This document shows positions 6,501-7,840 of a DNA stretch of 7,840 nt, piece after piece. The DNA lies in the NCBI GenBank assembly GCA_001800945.1, contig MGWJ01000157.1, positions 1 through 7,840 of the forward strand, read 5' to 3'. Source of the stretch: Flavobacteria bacterium RIFCSPLOWO2_12_FULL_31_7. Its GTDB lineage: Bacteria; Bacteroidota; Bacteroidia; Flavobacteriales; Flavobacteriaceae. Numbering within the stretch: the first letter of the stretch is position 1; each line of letters begins with the position of its first letter. A program made the translations under genes and the position numbers. The notes beneath the pieces were generated by a model. That model ran no database searches. It was given only the letters and a program-made list of their open reading frames with translations, and had not been told where the DNA came from.

Positions 6501-7733
6501 TTGAATTTAGAATATTTTATTGCGAAACGACTAATTGCTTCTAAAAGTTATAAAAGTAGTGTTTCTTCTCCAATTATAAAAATTGCTATTTTGGCTATTG
6601 CCATAAGTATTCTTATGATGATTATGTCTGTGGCAACGGGTGTAGGACTACAAGAGAAAATTCGAGAAAAAATTTCCGCTTTTAACGGTCATGTGATTGT
6701 TTCTAATTTTGATGACAATCAATCTCAGGTAACCGCAGAACCTATTGATTCCAAATTATTACCCGTTTCACAACTGAAAAAGAATAATTTTGTAACTCAT
6801 GTCCAACCTATTATTACCAAAGGAGCATTAATAAGAACCGAAACTGATGTAGAAGGAATTATTTTTAAAGGTGTTGATACTTCTTATCGTTGGGATAATT
6901 TAAAAGAATTTTTAGTAGAAGGAAAAATTCCTACCTATAAAGAAGGAGATATCAACGAAGTTTTAATTTCACAGTTTCTAGCTAGTCGCCTAAAATTAAA
7001 AGTCGGAAGTTCGTTTAATACGTTTTTCATGAAAACACAGGGTAAATTGCCAAGTGTACGAAAATTTAAAATAGCTGGAATTTACAATTCAGGTTTTCAA
7101 GAATTCGATTCGTCTTATATAATAGGTAATATTGAACATTTACAACGTATAAATAAATGGCAGCCTAACCAAGTTGGAGCTTATGAAGTTTTCATCGATG
7201 ATTTTTCAAAACTTAATGAGCGCGCAGAAGAAATATATAAAACCATCCCGCCAACATTTAATAGTGCTTCTATTTCAGAAAAATATTTCAGCGTTTTCGA
7301 ATGGTTAAAACTTTTCGATTTTAATATTCTTGTCATTCTTATTATAATGATTGGGGTTGCCACTATAAACATGGTAGTCGCTTTGTTAGTTTTAATTTTA
7401 GAACGCACTCAATTAATAGGAATGTTAAAAGCATTAGGAGCCAACAATTGGTCGGTACGAAAAATATTTCTATATAATGCGGCTCATTTAATTTCTAGAG
7501 GATTACTTTGGGGGAACGGAATTGCTATCTTATTATTAGTAATTCAAAAGCAGTTCGAAATTATCAAGCTAAATCCAGAAAGTTATTATGTATCAACAGC
7601 CCCAGTTGATATCAATATCCTACATATTCTATTACTGAATGTTGGTACTGTATTAATATGTGTATTGGTTCTATTAATTCCATCTTACCTAATCACAAAA
7701 ATTTCTCCAATCAAAGCTTTGAAGTTCGATTAG
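6501..7733 (+). CDS. FtsX/LolE-type ABC transporter permease (MacB-like periplasmic domain)
   Basis: The 410-residue protein has the topology of the FtsX/LolC/LolE/MacB permeases. TM1 is at about 25-48, preceded by a cytosolic start EYFIAKRLI. A large periplasmic domain fills about 49-270 (including GVDTSYRW and EVLISQFLASRLKLKVGSSF). TM2 is at about 275-299, then the cytosolic loop ERTQLIGMLKALGANNWSVRKIF that couples to the ATPase, TM3 at about 324-348, TM4 at about 373-396, and the typical ending SPIKALKFD. Such proteins pair with a LolD-like ATPase and move lipoproteins or other envelope substrates. No ATPase gene is in the window, so the partner is encoded elsewhere. The start is unusual: TTG at 6501. 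The in-frame stop at 6492 leaves only ATT 6498 or TTG 6501 upstream, and the first in-frame ATG falls inside TM1, so TTG is the best choice. The gene diverges from the namZ-like gene and is followed by a terminator. Confidence 0.9.
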   Translation: MNLEYFIAKRLIASKSYKSSVSSPIIKIAILAIAISILMMIMSVATGVGLQEKIREKISAFNGHVIVSNFDDNQSQVTAEPIDSKLLPVSQLKKNNFVTHVQPIITKGALIRTETDVEGIIFKGVDTSYRWDNLKEFLVEGKIPTYKEGDINEVLISQFLASRLKLKVGSSFNTFFMKTQGKLPSVRKFKIAGIYNSGFQEFDSSYIIGNIEHLQRINKWQPNQVGAYEVFIDDFSKLNERAEEIYKTIPPTFNSASISEKYFSVFEWLKLFDFNILVILIIMIGVATINMVVALLVLILERTQLIGMLKALGANNWSVRKIFLYNAAHLISRGLLWGNGIAILLLVIQKQFEIIKLNPESYYVSTAPVDINILHILLLNVGTVLICVLVLLIPSYLITKISPIKALKFD

Positions 7734-7765
7734 ATTACCCTTAATAATTTTCACCATAATATATT

Positions 7766-7798
7766 CGGTTGCTGTTTTATAACGTCAGCCGTTTTTTT
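7766..7798 (+). terminator. Intrinsic terminator after the permease gene
   Basis: CGGTTG 7766-7771 pairs with CAGCCG 7786-7791 (one G-T wobble). After a C/T mismatch, TGTT 7773-7776 pairs with AACG 7781-7784 (one wobble) around a TTAT loop, and seven T follow. It lies 32 bp after the permease stop. Confidence 0.85.
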
Positions 7799-7802
7799 AT
7801 AC

Positions 7803-7840
7803 TATATATATAGGAGTGATTTTTCTATTATATATATAGG
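7803..7840. repeat. Two copies of a TA-rich 12-mer at the window end
   Basis: TATATATATAGG occurs at 7803-7814 and again at 7829-7840, separated by 14 bp. The TATATATA core is self-complementary, so the copies could also pair with each other. The window ends at the second copy, so it is not known whether more follow. It could be upstream sequence of a gene outside the window. Confidence 0.5.

Noticed and set aside
6495..6503. TACATTTTG as the permease -7 box
   Set aside because: It has three instead of two bases between TA and TTTG, and it would place the transcription start after the TTG start codon, leaving no usable start before TM1.

Overview
The window looks like ordinary chromosome from a member of the Flavobacteriaceae (Bacteroidota), probably Flavobacterium or a close relative. 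The evidence is the AT-rich sequence, A-rich leaders in place of Shine-Dalgarno sites, promoter-like TAnnTTTG boxes (the Bacteroidota -7 element) just upstream of two genes, and protein families typical of that group. I see no phage, integrase, transposase, CRISPR array, rRNA or tRNA.

Layout, left to right. (1) 2-2519: the 3' part of a PstS-like substrate-binding protein, followed after 22 bp by a secreted tetratricopeptide-repeat protein. A strong hairpin terminator closes this pair. In flavobacteria such a pair usually ends an exbB/exbD/tonB operon, which would lie left of the window. (2) 2520-3153: a 634-bp gap without a credible gene. It holds the terminator, a 142-bp element with nested self-complementary arms, a tandem array of about four 76-bp units, a short 8-bp periodic tract, and the promoter of the next gene. 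(3) 3154-3786: queE, a radical-SAM enzyme of queuosine/7-deazaguanine synthesis, apparently transcribed alone, with a hairpin terminator after it. (4) 3918-5204: a divergent pair, a class I SAM-dependent methyltransferase (minus) and a YkgJ-family cysteine-cluster protein (plus). (5) 5273-7733: a second divergent pair, a NamZ-type exo-beta-N-acetylmuramidase lipoprotein (minus) and an FtsX/LolE-type ABC permease (plus). Their starts are almost back to back. A terminator and two copies of a TA-rich 12-mer end the window.

The genes do not form one pathway. They are short, mostly housekeeping units: energised envelope uptake (PstS-like plus TPR), tRNA modification (queE), cell-wall recycling (namZ) and envelope lipoprotein or substrate transport (the permease). 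The least explained material is the gap at 2520-3153, especially the nested-arm element at 2585-2726, which may be a structured RNA or dispersed flavobacterial repeat. I found no convincing new multi-gene system.
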